In this document: positions 18,802-27,664 of the stretch, piece by piece | How positions within the stretch are numbered: position 1 is the first letter of the stretch | Layout: each line of letters begins with the position of its first letter | Assembly: GCA_947167845.1 (NCBI GenBank) | Contig: CAMVJQ010000015.1 | Span: forward strand, 1 to 45,382 | DNA length: 45,382 nucleotides | Reading direction: 5' to 3' | Origin: an uncultured Prevotella sp. | GTDB taxonomy: Bacteria > Bacteroidota > Bacteroidia > Bacteroidales > Bacteroidaceae | The notes under the pieces: model-generated | What the model was told of the DNA's origin: nothing | Database searches by the model: none | The model's input: the letters and a program-made list of their open reading frames with translations, nothing else | Made by a program: the position numbers and the translations under genes

Positions 18802-19043
18802 CGAAATAAGTGAGAGAAAAGCGAAAGAAATCAGAATTTCTTTTCTTTTCCGAACGAAAAGGATTCGAAACTTATTTCGTTTGGCTCCAAATCCAAGAAG
18901 TTCGGCGAAGCCAGGCGAAGCCAGAGTTACGAAACAAGTGGGAGATGTTGCTGCAGTGACACAACATACTATTTGAGCAGCATCAGACTGGACAATGTGA
19001 TAGCCCGACTAAAAAGAAATGGAAAATTTATGAAAAAGTGGTA

Positions 19044-19434
19044 AAACATACATCACTCAGCATATACTACTGATAAACAACGGCTTACAGGGTGTATGTT
19101 TGTCATTTTTCAAGGTCGAAACATACACCCGAACTATAATCCAAAGGGCTTTTACGACTAATATTACGCATATCTTGCTGATTATATGTCTGTTTCATAA
19201 CAGCATACATCATGGAAACATTTTGTTTCTTCGGGAGAAATAAAGTGTTTCATCGGGAGAAACAAAATGTTTCCAATGTGCAAATAACACTGAAACAATA
19301 TCAGGGCGAGCAAGGCTGACGGCAGATTCCGGAAGAAAAAGTGCCTCTGGTGTATGTTTGGCCTCAAAGAAAATGCAAACATACACCCTTTAATTATCTG
19401 ATAGACAGAAGTATAGAGCAAAAGGTGTATGTTT
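19044..19434. repeat. Cluster of inverted GGTGTATGTTT motifs
   Basis: Copies lie at 19090-19101 and 19119-19130 (a 12-bp perfect inverted pair with a 17-nt spacer), 19349-19360 and 19376-19387 (a 12-bp perfect pair with a 15-nt spacer), and 19424-19434 (single), plus one diverged copy at 19044-19054. The regular pairing looks like protein-binding sites or the ends of small mobile elements. Confidence 0.85.
19214..19274. repeat. 16-bp perfect hairpin with repeated loop
   Basis: GGAAACATTTTGTTTC (19214-19229) pairs with its exact complement at 19259-19274. The 29-nt loop contains two copies of TCGGGAGAAA and a GTTTC that could pair within it, so alternative folds are possible. Confidence 0.85.
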
Positions 19435-19601
19435 TCGGGTATATTGAAGAAAAAATGAATGAAATGATTATATATGATTTCCTAAACATTTGCACCCAGC
19501 AAAGATAACTACTCTGTCTCCGCGCACTGCTATTTAGGAGAGTCTATTATCTGCATAGCAATTCGAACATGGTCATTCAATAATTCCTCTAAACTGATCA
19601 C

Positions 19602-19751
19602 TGGCACATCTATGGAGAAGGTAAGTTGGAAGGCAAGACCGAAGGGCTTGAAGATGGTCGCGCCGAGGGTCGTGCCGAGGGTAAGAGCGAGGCCATGAGG
19701 TCCATAGCCTTAGCCATGAACAGGCAGGAGAGTCGCTCCCCTGTTCAGTGA
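19602..19751 (+). pseudogene. 3' scrap of an Rpn-type transposase/nuclease gene
   Basis: In one plus-strand frame the sequence reads YGEGKLEGKTEGLEDGRAEG and continues with RAEGKSEAMRSIALAMN before TGA at 19749-19751. Glu-Gly-Lys/Arg repeats followed by a short helical end are typical of the C-terminus of Rpn (PD-(D/E)XK) recombination-promoting nuclease/putative transposases, as at the right end of this window. A stop codon closes the frame just upstream and no catalytic domain is present, so only a fragment remains. Confidence 0.55.
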
Positions 19752-19853
19752 TTTTGTGATGATGTGTGTAACATTTTCACCGATAATGTCTTAATCTGTG
19801 TTAATCTGCGCCATCTGCCGGGCACTTTTCAGTTAATTCTGTGGCTTTTTTCG

Positions 19854-19861
19854 TATTTTTG
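19854..19861 (+). promoter_or_regulatory. -7 box of mlaE-mlaF
   Basis: TATTTTTG on the plus strand fits TAnnTTTG, 24 bp upstream of the mlaE ATG. A GAGAG stretch directly precedes the start codon. Confidence 0.6.
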
Positions 19862-19885
19862 CAGCCGCAAACGTAAATACGAGAG

Positions 19886-20632
19886 ATGCTTATAACCAAA
19901 TGGCTGACCATTCTTGGTCGATATGTGATGCTGATGGGACGCACGTTCGCCGTACCCGAGCGGATGCGCATGTTCCTCAAGCAGTATGTCAAGGAGATGG
20001 CCCAACTGGGTGTCAACTCCATTGGCATCGTGCTGCTCATCTCGTTCTTCATCGGCGCCGTCATCTGCATCCAGATGAAGTTGAACATCCAGAGTCCGTG
20101 GATGCCGCGCTGGGTGAGCGGCTATACGACGCGGGAGATTCTGCTCCTCGAGTTCTCCAGTTCGATCATGTGCCTGATCCTGGCCGGCAAGGTGGGGTCG
20201 AACATCGCCTCGGAACTGGGCACGATGCGCGTCACCCAGCAGATAGACGCCCTGGAGATCATGGGTGTCAACTCCGCCTGTTACCTCATACTGCCGAAGA
20301 TCATGGGCATGCTCACCATCATGCCGTTTCTCGTCATTTTCTCGTCGGCCACGGGCATCCTGGGAGCCTACGGCACGGCCTTCGTGGGCCACGTGCTGCC
20401 TCCCGACGACCTGACGCTCGGCCTGCAGCACTCGTTCAACCCTTGGTTCGTCTATATGTCGCTCATCAAGAGTGAGTTCTTCGCCTTTATCATCTCAAGC
20501 GTCCCCGCTTTCTGCGGCTATACCGTTGAGGGCGGCTCCGTCAATGTGGGCAAGGCCTCCACTGACGCCGTGGTGACGAGTAGTGTGCTGATACTGTTCA
20601 GTGATGTTTTCCTAACCCAGTTGCTGTCATGA
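19886..20632 (+). CDS. mlaE: MlaE-family ABC transporter permease
   Basis: A 248-residue integral membrane protein of the MlaE/YrbE/TGD1 family, the permease of the phospholipid transporter that maintains outer-membrane lipid asymmetry. It has about five hydrophobic segments (roughly 25-65, 90-110, 135-165, 195-215, 225-247). The family hallmark is readable as GKVGSNIASELGTMRV, followed by QQIDALEIMGVNS, in the middle. The stop overlaps the ATP-ase start (ATGA), so the two subunits are coupled. No MCE-domain (MlaD) or MlaC gene is adjacent; in Bacteroidota MlaD is often elsewhere or further downstream, but here a convergent gene follows mlaF. Confidence 0.93.
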   Translation: MLITKWLTILGRYVMLMGRTFAVPERMRMFLKQYVKEMAQLGVNSIGIVLLISFFIGAVICIQMKLNIQSPWMPRWVSGYTTREILLLEFSSSIMCLILAGKVGSNIASELGTMRVTQQIDALEIMGVNSACYLILPKIMGMLTIMPFLVIFSSATGILGAYGTAFVGHVLPPDDLTLGLQHSFNPWFVYMSLIKSEFFAFIISSVPAFCGYTVEGGSVNVGKASTDAVVTSSVLILFSDVFLTQLLS

Positions 20633-21405
20633 TAGAAGTCAGGGATTTATACAAGAGTTTCGAGGACAAGGAGGTGCTCAAGGGTATCAGCACCGTGTTC
20701 GAGGACGGCAAGACCAACCTCATCATCGGCCAGAGCGGCTCTGGCAAGACGGTGCTGATGAAGAACCTCGTGGGCCTGCTCAACCCCACGAGCGGCCAGG
20801 TGCTCTACGACGGGCGCGACTTTGTGGCGATGTCGAAAAAAGAAAAGGTACACATGCGCCGCGAGATGGGCATGATCTTCCAGAGCGCCGCGCTGTTCGA
20901 CTCGCTGACAGTGCTGGAGAACGTGATGTTCCCCCTGGACATGTTCTCTACGATGACCCTCCGCGAGCGCCAGAAGCGGGCCATGTACTGTCTGGACCGC
21001 GTCAACCTCGTGGGTGCCGAGGAGAAATTCCCCGGCGAGATTTCCGGCGGCATGCAGAAGCGCGTGGCCATCGCCCGTGCCATCTCCCTCAATCCGAAAT
21101 ACCTCTTCTGCGACGAGCCCAACTCCGGCCTCGACCCCAAGACATCGCTCGTCATCGACGAACTGCTGCAGGGCCTCACCAAGGAGTTCAACATGACCAC
21201 CATCATCAACACCCACGACATGAACTCCGTGATGGGCATCGGCGAGAACATCATCTTCATCTACGAAGGCCACAAGGAGTGGCAGGGCGTGAGCGGCGAC
21301 ATCATGGGATCGACCAACCAGCGGCTCACCGACTTCATCTTCGCCTCAGACCTGCTGAAGGACATGCGGCGGATGGTCATCGAAAACGGCCTCTACACGA
21401 AGTGA
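20629..21405 (+). CDS. mlaF: MlaF-family ABC transporter ATPase
   Basis: A 258-residue ATPase partner of MlaE. Walker A GQSGSGKT is at 34-41, the Q-loop lies in GMIFQSAALFDSLTVLENV (MlaF-like), the signature ISGGMQKRVAIARA carries the GGMQKR typical of Mla ATPases, Walker B is FCDEPNSGLDP, and the switch His is in NTHDMNS. It starts inside the mlaE stop codon. Its own stop lies within a terminator stem, and the convergent GH97 gene ends 12 bp further on. Confidence 0.93.
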   Translation: MIEVRDLYKSFEDKEVLKGISTVFEDGKTNLIIGQSGSGKTVLMKNLVGLLNPTSGQVLYDGRDFVAMSKKEKVHMRREMGMIFQSAALFDSLTVLENVMFPLDMFSTMTLRERQKRAMYCLDRVNLVGAEEKFPGEISGGMQKRVAIARAISLNPKYLFCDEPNSGLDPKTSLVIDELLQGLTKEFNMTTIINTHDMNSVMGIGENIIFIYEGHKEWQGVSGDIMGSTNQRLTDFIFASDLLKDMRRMVIENGLYTK

Positions 21406-21415
21406 GGCCGCTTTT
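21387..21415 (+). terminator. Terminator overlapping the mlaF stop codon
   Basis: CGGCCTC (21387-21393) pairs with GAGGCCG (21404-21410) around a 10-nt loop, followed by CTTTT. The TGA stop (21403-21405) lies at the edge of the second arm. Confidence 0.7.
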
Positions 21416-21417
21416 AT

Positions 21418-23304
21418 CTATCTTCTTACTACAAAGACGAAGCCACCACGGGGCTGACAGGTGACAGTCGACGGCAAAGGTCCGCCAGCGGCGTGTATAT
21501 CCCATTCCCCAACAGCAGAATGACCATCGAGGAAGGCGGCAGAGAAGCGGTTTCCCTCTGCAATTCCATCAAGCGGCACAGGAATATCCCTGACAGCATC
21601 AGTGCCATTGATGCCTGCAATGTACCAAGTATTGCCACTGCGACGGGCTATGACGGCGTACACGCCGGGATAGCCACTGACAAGGCGTGTCTCATCCCAG
21701 GCTGCAGGAAGCGTGCTCAGGAAGGTCTGCACCTCACGGGGCTGAGACAGATAACTCTCCGGACGGTCTGCCAGATGCTGCAAGCCACTCTCAAAGAGCA
21801 CGGTGAGAGCCAGTTCGTGGGCATGCGTCGTGATATGGGGATGCTGAGAGTCGCTGAAGGTGCAGGGGGTGTAGTCCATCGGGCCGATGACATTGCGGGT
21901 GAAGGGCAGCGTGGCATTATGAGAGGCCGCCTTGGCCGTAAACGTTGCCACATTATTATACCACTCAGCCCCATAGACGCCTTCTGTGGAGAGAAGGTTG
22001 GGATAAGTGCGCTGCCAACCTCTGGGGACGGTGGCACCATGGAAATTGACCAGCAAGTGGTGACGCGCTGCCGCTTCGAGCAGGTCGATGCAATAGTCCA
22101 TATTCGCCTGATTGTCGCCAGAGAAGAAGTCTATCTTCACGCCAGCCACACCTAACCGTTCGCACCAGGCAAACTCGCGTTCCCTGTCCTCAGGCTTGTT
22201 CAGACGATATTTGGGTGTGGGGGCACCATCCACCCATCCGATGCTGGAGTTATACCAGATGAGCGGCTTCACCCCTTTAGAACGGGCATAGGCGATGGCA
22301 TCCTCGATGGTATAGCCGTTCCCTTCCTCGGCTTTGTCCGCCTCCCCGTGGCCTCCCATCTCATCCCATTCGGCGTCGATGAGCACATAGGGCAATTTCA
22401 GCGCGACGGCCATATCCACATATTTCTTGATGATATGGTAGTCGCTGGAACCGTGATTATAGGCCCAGTAGATCCACGACACCACACCAGGATGTATCCA
22501 ACTGGTATGCTCCATCTTACAAGGATTGCTGACATCCGTCACCAGCGTGGACTCTACGATATCCTTCAGACTGCCGATGATGGCAATGCGCCAAGGCGTG
22601 TGCCACGCGCCTGCAGGACGACTGCTTTCGGCAGGTGTCACACGATACGACTCCCGCTCGTTCGTCAGACTGGAGGCACTCTGCCCACGCTCGATATTGG
22701 CCTCGCTGAGCAGGACGAACAAACCGTCTATAGGCTCCAAGAGTGCCGGATAGCCCCAACGGTTGTTGTAACCCTCCGCCGACTTGGAGATGCCGCTGAA
22801 CGAGGGGACGGGCTGCACCTTATAGGTGGTGTCCAGGGGGAAGAAGCCCTCGTAGGAGTCCGTCCACTGCTGCATCCAGCGACGTGTGCCCTCCGCAATC
22901 CGATAGGTGGTGCACTCATCTTGCAGTTTCAGGTTCTGGTTCGCCTGTATCTCGTAGCGGAAAGCAAGGCCGTCGTTGTAGAGTCGGAGTACCAGGCGGA
23001 CGCCATCACTCATCGTGGCAGCATACTCATTGGCTTCATTGGTGCAGTGGAGCCGTTTGCCTGCCAGCATAGTATAATCGTCAGATATATGACACACAAA
23101 GACGGGCTGCCGCAGGGTGCCTCCCATGCCCACAACAGGGATTGCCAAAGCCTGCTGCCCGCCCTTACATAGAGCCAGCCCAGCATCTTTCACGACTAAC
23201 GACAACGTGCCGTCGGGCGACGACACCTTATTATATCCTGGTGTCTGTGCCGCTGTCGCAATGGTGCACATCAGCAGCAGAACTATCAGTAGATCCTTTT
23301 TCAT
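21418..23304 (-). CDS. GH97 glycoside hydrolase, retaining type
   Basis: A 628-residue secreted or periplasmic enzyme. Signal peptide 1-19 ends in ATAAQ. An N-terminal beta-sandwich (about 25-270) is followed by the (beta/alpha)8 barrel (about 275-530) and a C-terminal beta domain, the GH97 layout. GVKIDFFSGD puts Asp392 where retaining GH97 alpha-galactosidases have their nucleophile; inverting SusB-type members use Glu bases instead. STEGVYGAEW (Glu441, Glu447) is the likely acid region. The substrate is thus more likely an alpha-galactoside-like bond than an alpha-glucan. ATG 23304 is preferred over an upstream start because it begins the signal peptide. It is the last gene of the sugar locus, 13 bp after GH31. 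Confidence 0.9.
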   Translation of the reverse strand: MKKDLLIVLLLMCTIATAAQTPGYNKVSSPDGTLSLVVKDAGLALCKGGQQALAIPVVGMGGTLRQPVFVCHISDDYTMLAGKRLHCTNEANEYAATMSDGVRLVLRLYNDGLAFRYEIQANQNLKLQDECTTYRIAEGTRRWMQQWTDSYEGFFPLDTTYKVQPVPSFSGISKSAEGYNNRWGYPALLEPIDGLFVLLSEANIERGQSASSLTNERESYRVTPAESSRPAGAWHTPWRIAIIGSLKDIVESTLVTDVSNPCKMEHTSWIHPGVVSWIYWAYNHGSSDYHIIKKYVDMAVALKLPYVLIDAEWDEMGGHGEADKAEEGNGYTIEDAIAYARSKGVKPLIWYNSSIGWVDGAPTPKYRLNKPEDREREFAWCERLGVAGVKIDFFSGDNQANMDYCIDLLEAAARHHLLVNFHGATVPRGWQRTYPNLLSTEGVYGAEWYNNVATFTAKAASHNATLPFTRNVIGPMDYTPCTFSDSQHPHITTHAHELALTVLFESGLQHLADRPESYLSQPREVQTFLSTLPAAWDETRLVSGYPGVYAVIARRSGNTWYIAGINGTDAVRDIPVPLDGIAEGNRFSAAFLDGHSAVGEWDIHAAGGPLPSTVTCQPRGGFVFVVRR

Positions 23305-23317
23305 AACGGCTTGACAT

Positions 23318-25693
23318 TTATTCCGCACTTAGTTTCTGACGTCCCTCATCCCAACGGTAGACGGTACGGCGACAGTCGCCCCTGCGCCAGCCATTGGTAT
23401 AGCCATCATCCTCATAGAGCGTGAAGGTGGCATCGGCTCCTGGGAATACCAGTGGCTCTGCAGCGTCACTGACAGGGATGATGCTTCCTCCCTTGGCAAA
23501 GACGGGGATGCGGGCATCACTGACATCGACGGTGACATACTGTCCACCTGCATAATGGCGACGGGTGTAGAAGTCATACCAACCTGCTGAGTGACGAGGC
23601 AGATAGACGCGCCAAGTGGTGACATCAGGTTCCGTGACAGGACACACCAGCAGCGCACGGCCGAACATATACTCAAGTCCCTGCTTCAGAGCCTCTTCGT
23701 CGTCAGCAAAATCAAACACGAGAGGACGCATCAGTGTGGAACCCTCGAAGGTGACAGATCCTGCCTCGGAATAGATGTAGGGCATCAGACGATAGCGCTC
23801 ACGCAGACAACTGGCAATGACACTTTGCGCCTTCTCACCATAGCGCCAAGGCTCCGTGTCGCTCATATAGCCATGAACGCGCATCAGGGGCAGGAACACG
23901 GAGGTCTCAATCCAGCGCAGCATCCGCCGGATATAGGCACTGTCGGTATACTGGTTGCCAGGACGGAAGAAACCGCCTGCATCGTAAGTCCACCAGGGGA
24001 TGCCTGCAGCCTGCATGCCTAATCCGGCAGTTATCTGACGGCGGAATGTCTCCCAGTCGTTACCCACATCGCCCGACCACATGGCAGAGCCGTAGCGCTG
24101 GATGCCGGGGAAGCCGCAACGCGTGAGAATCATCGGCCGACGGTCGGGCTGATCGTGAAGCAGTCCCTCGTAGACGGTCTTGTTGACGAGCAGAGGATAT
24201 ACATTGCGGAAGAGTTCGCCCGGATAGCGGCCACCCCAGACACGCCGCCCCTCAAGGTCGTCATTCTCCGGTTCTGTGGCGTCCTGCCACCAGGCATCGA
24301 TGCCCAGTGGGACAAGCCGCTGGCTGAAATGCCTCCAATAGGCTGCTGCCGAAGCAGGATTGAAGAAGTCTATCCAGTCCGTACCGGGGATATAGTGTCC
24401 CTCACGTTCCATATCCTTACCCACTTCAGAACGGCGGTCTATCTTAGACCACACACTGAGCATCAGACGGATATCCATCTTGTGAAGACTATCCGTCAAG
24501 GCCTTCGGGTCAGGATAATACTGCTCGTCGAAGGTCATCGAGTTCCAGCCATACTTACCCCAGTACTGCCAGTCTTGCACGATGACATCCACGGGCAACT
24601 GCTCCTGACGGAAACGGGCGGCAGTCTGCAGGATTTCATCTGAGGAGTGGAAGCGTTCACGACAGTGGATATAGCCCAGAGCCCATCGCGGCATCAGCGG
24701 GGCCTCACCCGTCAGTTGGCGATAGGAGGCGATTATCTCATCGGCAGTACCCACAAAGACTGTATAATCGACAGCCTCGGCCACGGGTGAGCGCAGCACT
24801 GTCTGGTCCGTCACCTTGCCATAGTGGAGCACAGGCTTGTCTCCCCTCGACAGTTCTGCCGTCAACTGATGACGACCTGCCTTCAGATGATAAATACACG
24901 AAGCAGTAGGCGGCAACCAGACATTCTGCATCTGCATGACGGTCTCGCCATCTATAGTCAGATGATGGCGACGGGCCATCTTCTGACCCACATCCAGCAG
25001 CAGGGCATAGTCGCCATCCTCAGCGATGTCGACAGTGCCGTCGAAGATATGGCGCTCACGCACCTCCTGGCGCCCGCCTTCCGTAGAGGTGACGTTCACC
25101 ACCTCTCGCTCGCCCCCACCCTGCCGCTGCACCAGCGCCACGGAGTGGTCGCAGGGGTTGAAATCGGTCAGGCCGTAGTTGTTCCAAAGGATGCCGTAGC
25201 CCCGGCTGGATATCAGCATCGGTATACTGATCTGGGTGTTTACCTGCGTCAGTCTTCTGGAGAGGCCCCGCACATTGCAATAGCCGTCCTGGAACTGTCC
25301 CAGTCCGTACTGATACTCCTCTGTAGCACCTGGTCCTGGACGGAAGGAGAGTCGGGCCTCATGTGTATCCAGTTCGCCAACCTTGGCAGGCAGTAGTTGA
25401 TGGCCCGTTGCCTCGAATACCACCCGTCCTGCAGCATCCTTTACGCGCACCGTCTGACTGGCGGCATCCACATCCACCGCCACACGACAGTCTTTCACCT
25501 CCTGCCTGCTGACGTACAGCCACTCAGGCAGCGTATCAGGAGCCGCTCCTATCTGATATTGGATTCTGACGGCATTAGGGGCGACATTCCGCACCACGAG
25601 CCTGCCTTTGCCGAATGGCTTGACGCTCTCTGCCATCGAGGCGATGGATGGCAGAATCGTGATCATCGCTATTAGAAAGAATCTTCTCATCAT
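23318..25693 (-). CDS. GH31 alpha-glycosidase with PA14-like insert (alpha-xylosidase candidate)
   Basis: About 791 residues. An N-terminal signal region (to about 22) is followed by a galactose-mutarotase-like beta-sandwich, an inserted PA14-like segment at about 210-295 (FDGTVDIAEDGDYALLLDVG), the catalytic barrel, and C-terminal beta domains. The nucleophile motif reads WWQDATEPE (Asp471), and the acid region MWSGDVGNDW holds Asp542. A PA14-like insert and this nucleophile motif resemble bacterial alpha-xylosidases acting on xyloglucan or decorated xylan, so alpha-xylosidase is my best guess; alpha-glucosidase or alpha-galactosidase remain possible within GH31. It lies between two GH97 genes in one transcript. 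A short run of ATTCACTACTC repeats (25699-25731) precedes it. Confidence 0.9.
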   Translation of the reverse strand: MMRRFFLIAMITILPSIASMAESVKPFGKGRLVVRNVAPNAVRIQYQIGAAPDTLPEWLYVSRQEVKDCRVAVDVDAASQTVRVKDAAGRVVFEATGHQLLPAKVGELDTHEARLSFRPGPGATEEYQYGLGQFQDGYCNVRGLSRRLTQVNTQISIPMLISSRGYGILWNNYGLTDFNPCDHSVALVQRQGGGEREVVNVTSTEGGRQEVRERHIFDGTVDIAEDGDYALLLDVGQKMARRHHLTIDGETVMQMQNVWLPPTASCIYHLKAGRHQLTAELSRGDKPVLHYGKVTDQTVLRSPVAEAVDYTVFVGTADEIIASYRQLTGEAPLMPRWALGYIHCRERFHSSDEILQTAARFRQEQLPVDVIVQDWQYWGKYGWNSMTFDEQYYPDPKALTDSLHKMDIRLMLSVWSKIDRRSEVGKDMEREGHYIPGTDWIDFFNPASAAAYWRHFSQRLVPLGIDAWWQDATEPENDDLEGRRVWGGRYPGELFRNVYPLLVNKTVYEGLLHDQPDRRPMILTRCGFPGIQRYGSAMWSGDVGNDWETFRRQITAGLGMQAAGIPWWTYDAGGFFRPGNQYTDSAYIRRMLRWIETSVFLPLMRVHGYMSDTEPWRYGEKAQSVIASCLRERYRLMPYIYSEAGSVTFEGSTLMRPLVFDFADDEEALKQGLEYMFGRALLVCPVTEPDVTTWRVYLPRHSAGWYDFYTRRHYAGGQYVTVDVSDARIPVFAKGGSIIPVSDAAEPLVFPGADATFTLYEDDGYTNGWRRGDCRRTVYRWDEGRQKLSAE

Positions 25694-25721
25694 AATCTCA
25701 CTATTCACTACTCATTATTCA

Positions 25722-27659
25722 CTACTCACTAGTGATGACGAGTCCTCCATTACAGGGGATGGTCACCTGTAGTTGTTGCTTTTTGTTCTGCTTCACAGTC
25801 TTCACACAGCCATTGAGTTTGGCATCGTCGCTATAGACGGTCAGTGCCGAACCGGCGGCAAACATCGGCAGCGTGACGGTCTGCTTCAATGGCTTGTTCT
25901 CAGCATTCACGCCCACGACATACCATCTGTCAGCAGCACGACGGGCCAGAATGACATACTTGCCAGGATAGCCGTCGATGAACTTCACTTCATCCCACGT
26001 CGTCGGCACCTGTTTCATAAAGTCGATGGCCCAGGCAGGGGCATCTGTCAGATTATTTGGAGCGAGGGCGAAATGCTGGACGGCACTCTGGAAGAGCACA
26101 GCCGTGGCCAGGGCATAGACGTCGGAGGTTCTGCGGATGGTGCCGTGCTGATTGTCGGCACTGTAGCGCTTGTTGAGGGCTGAGCCGCCAAAGTCCATCG
26201 AGCCGACGGTGTTGCGGAGATAGGGATGGATGGTGGCGTTGCGCGCCTCAGCATCGCAGGCACCTTGTCCGAAGTGCAGGTTCTCTGAAGCCAGCACAGC
26301 CTCTGATGCGGCGTAGTTGGGATACATACGCTCCCAGCCTCGCGGCAGCGTACATCCATGGAAGATGACCAGCAGTCCGAAGTCGTTGGCATCAGCCAGG
26401 ATGTCCTCGTAGAGTTGCATCATCGGCTGCTTGTCGCCGCCGAAGAAGTCCACCTTGATACCCCGGATGCCATTGTCCTTCATCCACTTCATCTCCTGAC
26501 GGCGGACACGGGCATTGTCCATCTTGCCGATGGGTGTCTGAGGGGCATCGTTCCAGGAGCCGTTGCTGTTGTACCAGAGGAACAGGCCCACCCCTTTCTC
26601 TCGTCCGTAGCGGGCCAGTTCGGCTATCTTGTCGTAGCCTATCTGACGATCCCAGAAGGCATCGATGAGCACACTCTGATAGCCCATCGCTGCAGAGAAG
26701 TCGATATAGCGTTTCTGCTCGTCGAAGTTGCAACTGGGGTCCATCCCGATGATCCACGACCACGAACCTTTACCATAGACATATTCCTGCGAAGGCTCGT
26801 ATTTCGGTTTCACCAGGTCGAAGGCAGCGGTGGACTCCACGATATTTGCCAACGGGCCTACGGTGATGGTGCGCCAAGGTGTCTCACCTGGCAGTGCCAA
26901 GGCCGCTGTCGTTGAGCCTGTGCCATTGAGTTCGCCTGCCTGTGGGAAACCTATGTGATAGGCCCCGTCATGGTCGTTGAGCAGGCGGCAGCCTACATAG
27001 TGTCCATCCGTTCCCGTCTCGCTGATGAGCACCCACTGGCCGCCATTAGTCTTGAACAGACATGGGAAGGTGTAGCCCTCCCCCCAGCCGTTCTTGCCTA
27101 CTGGCTCGTCGCAGGTGTAGGGCGTCTCATAACTGGGAGAGGTGCGCGCAAAGCCACCCATCGGCTTCGACTGCGGACAGAGGAACGTCGTCGTTCCCTC
27201 TGGCAGTACGAAGGCACTGGCCTCGCGCTCTACGACACAGACTCGGGTATCCCTCTTGGGGAGTATCCTGTAGCGGAAGGCCACGTCACGGTTGCTCACA
27301 CGGAAGATAATCTCCATCACGGGCTTGCCGTCCTTCATACAAGTGGTCACCACCTCATTGGCCTTATAGTCAACTTGACTCTGCTTGATGTTGCGCAGAC
27401 TATACCGCTCTGCTATTTCATTCTGCACGGAGGACTTCTGAAAAGCGAGTCCCTGGGTATAGTCGCCCATATTGGTCACCAGTCCGAGGGCTGAACGCTG
27501 CACCACCTCCTGTCCCTCATACAGCACACGGTAACTGGGCTGGCCTCCGTCCGTCAGTTCGAGCAGCACCACGATCTTGCCATCAGGACTCTTGATGCCC
27601 TGCGCTCCGGCTATCACCGTCAGGCACAACAGGGCCATACATACTAATAATTTCTTCAT
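25722..27659 (-). CDS. GH97 glycoside hydrolase, second paralogue
   Basis: A 645-residue enzyme with a signal peptide (MKKLLVCMALLCLTVIAGAQ). It has the same layout as the GH97 at 21.4 kb but is clearly diverged. GIKVDFFGGD places Asp404 at the retaining-nucleophile position, and YAASEAVLASEN (Glu453, Glu459) is the acid region. The start ATG 27659 lies 5 bp after the stop of the L-galactonate dehydrogenase-like gene (TGACAGTCATG), so the hydrolase is part of the L-galactose cassette transcript. Two GH97 genes either side of a GH31 suggest different linkages or anomers. An alpha-L-galactosidase role is an untested possibility raised by the context. Confidence 0.9.
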   Translation of the reverse strand: MKKLLVCMALLCLTVIAGAQGIKSPDGKIVVLLELTDGGQPSYRVLYEGQEVVQRSALGLVTNMGDYTQGLAFQKSSVQNEIAERYSLRNIKQSQVDYKANEVVTTCMKDGKPVMEIIFRVSNRDVAFRYRILPKRDTRVCVVEREASAFVLPEGTTTFLCPQSKPMGGFARTSPSYETPYTCDEPVGKNGWGEGYTFPCLFKTNGGQWVLISETGTDGHYVGCRLLNDHDGAYHIGFPQAGELNGTGSTTAALALPGETPWRTITVGPLANIVESTAAFDLVKPKYEPSQEYVYGKGSWSWIIGMDPSCNFDEQKRYIDFSAAMGYQSVLIDAFWDRQIGYDKIAELARYGREKGVGLFLWYNSNGSWNDAPQTPIGKMDNARVRRQEMKWMKDNGIRGIKVDFFGGDKQPMMQLYEDILADANDFGLLVIFHGCTLPRGWERMYPNYAASEAVLASENLHFGQGACDAEARNATIHPYLRNTVGSMDFGGSALNKRYSADNQHGTIRRTSDVYALATAVLFQSAVQHFALAPNNLTDAPAWAIDFMKQVPTTWDEVKFIDGYPGKYVILARRAADRWYVVGVNAENKPLKQTVTLPMFAAGSALTVYSDDAKLNGCVKTVKQNKKQQLQVTIPCNGGLVITSE

Positions 27660-27664
27660 GACTG

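Larger units (their letters stand above)
18802..19853. other. 1.05-kb non-coding stretch rich in inverted repeats
   Basis: No convincing gene lies between lptB and mlaE. The stretch holds six copies of a GGTGTATGTTT motif in both orientations (19044-19434), a 16-bp perfect hairpin (19214-19274), and a transposase scrap (about 19600-19751). An open frame of 79 codons at 19182-19421 on the minus strand is made of these repeats and does not look like a protein. The stretch is AT-rich compared with both flanks. Confidence 0.75.

Noticed and set aside
19182..19421. A 79-codon minus-strand frame between lptB and mlaE
   Set aside because: It runs through hairpins and GGTGTATGTTT motifs, has no protein-like pattern and no promoter.
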